Program-made: the position numbers and the translations under genes
Shown: positions 63,575 through 64,000 of the stretch, one piece after another
How positions within the stretch are numbered: the first letter of the stretch is position 1
Layout: every line of letters begins with the position of its first letter
NCBI GenBank assembly: GCA_949128115.1
Contig: OX421964.1
Location: 19,616,892-19,680,891, forward strand
Reading direction: 5' to 3'
Source: Anaspis maculata
Lineage: Eukaryota > Arthropoda > Insecta > Coleoptera > Scraptiidae
DNA length: 64,000 bases
The notes under the pieces: model-generated
Databases searched by the model: none
What the model was told of the DNA's origin: nothing
The model's input: the letters and a program-made list of their open reading frames with translations, nothing else

Positions 63575-63647
63575 CTGAACTGTCGGCGTCTTGTTCTAAT
63601 CACTGACTGCTTGAAAATTTCAGCATAAGCTCTCTCTGCGAGATACT
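63575..63647 (-). other. Probable non-coding first exon of the small mitochondrial gene
   Basis: It runs from a TCAGT-type initiator (A at 63647) to donor TTCAG|GTAGGA at 63575. It contains only a short upstream ORF. An alternative first exon may end at 63852 (AAAGTG|GTAAGT). Confidence 0.45.
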
Positions 63648-63673
63648 GAATATAATTTTAGCGATAGCTGGGG

Positions 63674-63681
63674 CTTATATA
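63674..63681 (-). promoter_or_regulatory. TATA box TATATAAG
   Basis: It lies about 34 nt upstream of the initiator TTCAGT at 63647 on the minus strand, close to normal TATA-Inr spacing. Confidence 0.45.
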
Positions 63682-64000
63682 ACCTCACCCGAGCTACGGT
63701 TCACGACAAAAGCCAGACAACGATACGGCAGCAATCACCAGCATGCGTCAGGAACGAGGCGAAGTTTGAATTTCTTATCCGAATTATTGTTATTATTTTT
63801 ATTTTTCGGTAAAAGCGCAGAAATGTAACGAGTTATTGACATTGAACTTACCACTTTGTACCGAAGTCGGAGTAGAAAAGGAGGAAGCGATCGAGGCGCC
63901 GTGCGTCGTGCACGCAAGATCGTCGATAGAGGGGGGGACTTGCACGCGCCGCCCTCTTTTGTGTGAACAATACAAACCTTAACAAACAGGTGTTCTCTCT

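Overview
The window is nuclear DNA of an animal, most likely an insect. Its genes are split by GT-AG introns, some under 100 bp and others of several kb. The proteins are typically metazoan, intergenic DNA is AT-rich, and Tc1/mariner, LINE and LTR-type debris is common, with many repeats ending in CCCTGTA. I cannot name the species. All gene models below were spliced by eye from splice sites, reading phase and protein-family knowledge; no search was run.

Four host genes are supported. (1) 2364-23062, + strand: the 3' part of a HYDIN gene (axonemal central-pair protein). I could join 27 coding exons in one open frame of 11,760 nt, giving the C-terminal 3,919 residues and the stop; the N-terminal roughly 1,500 residues should lie left of the window. 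(2) 40353-49617, - strand: PRIM2, the large DNA primase subunit, complete in three exons (476 aa) with all four Fe-S cysteines and a 7.8-kb first intron. (3) 50148-50558, + strand: MPHOSPH6, an exosome cofactor, intronless coding region of 136 aa, head-to-head with PRIM2 across a 530-bp shared promoter that holds a consensus-like E2F site. (4) 56520-63483, - strand: a 76-aa probable mitochondrial single-pass membrane protein in two coding exons separated by 6.7 kb, with a plausible TATA/Inr promoter near 63,650-63,680.

The rest is repeat-dominated. 23-40 kb has no host gene. It is packed with long inverted repeats (foldback elements), tandem arrays, a Tc1-like transposon with about 410-bp terminal inverted repeats and a frameshifted transposase (28241-30475), and one LTR apparently split in two by about 6 kb of later insertion (32725-33180 and 39394-39470). 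The large introns of PRIM2 and of the small mitochondrial gene, and several HYDIN introns, hold the same foldback families, a 5'-truncated LINE, a solo LTR and small MITEs. At least ten palindromes longer than 450 bp are present, and three contain smaller hairpin elements.

The most interesting biology is in HYDIN. Its nucleotide-kinase-like segment has lost the P-loop (GPSLTDYR where human has a GxPLSGKS-type motif). It carries five lysine/serine-rich expansions; two of them fill whole, phase-symmetric exons that could be skipped without a frameshift, and two sit in the same predicted loop of different ASH domains.
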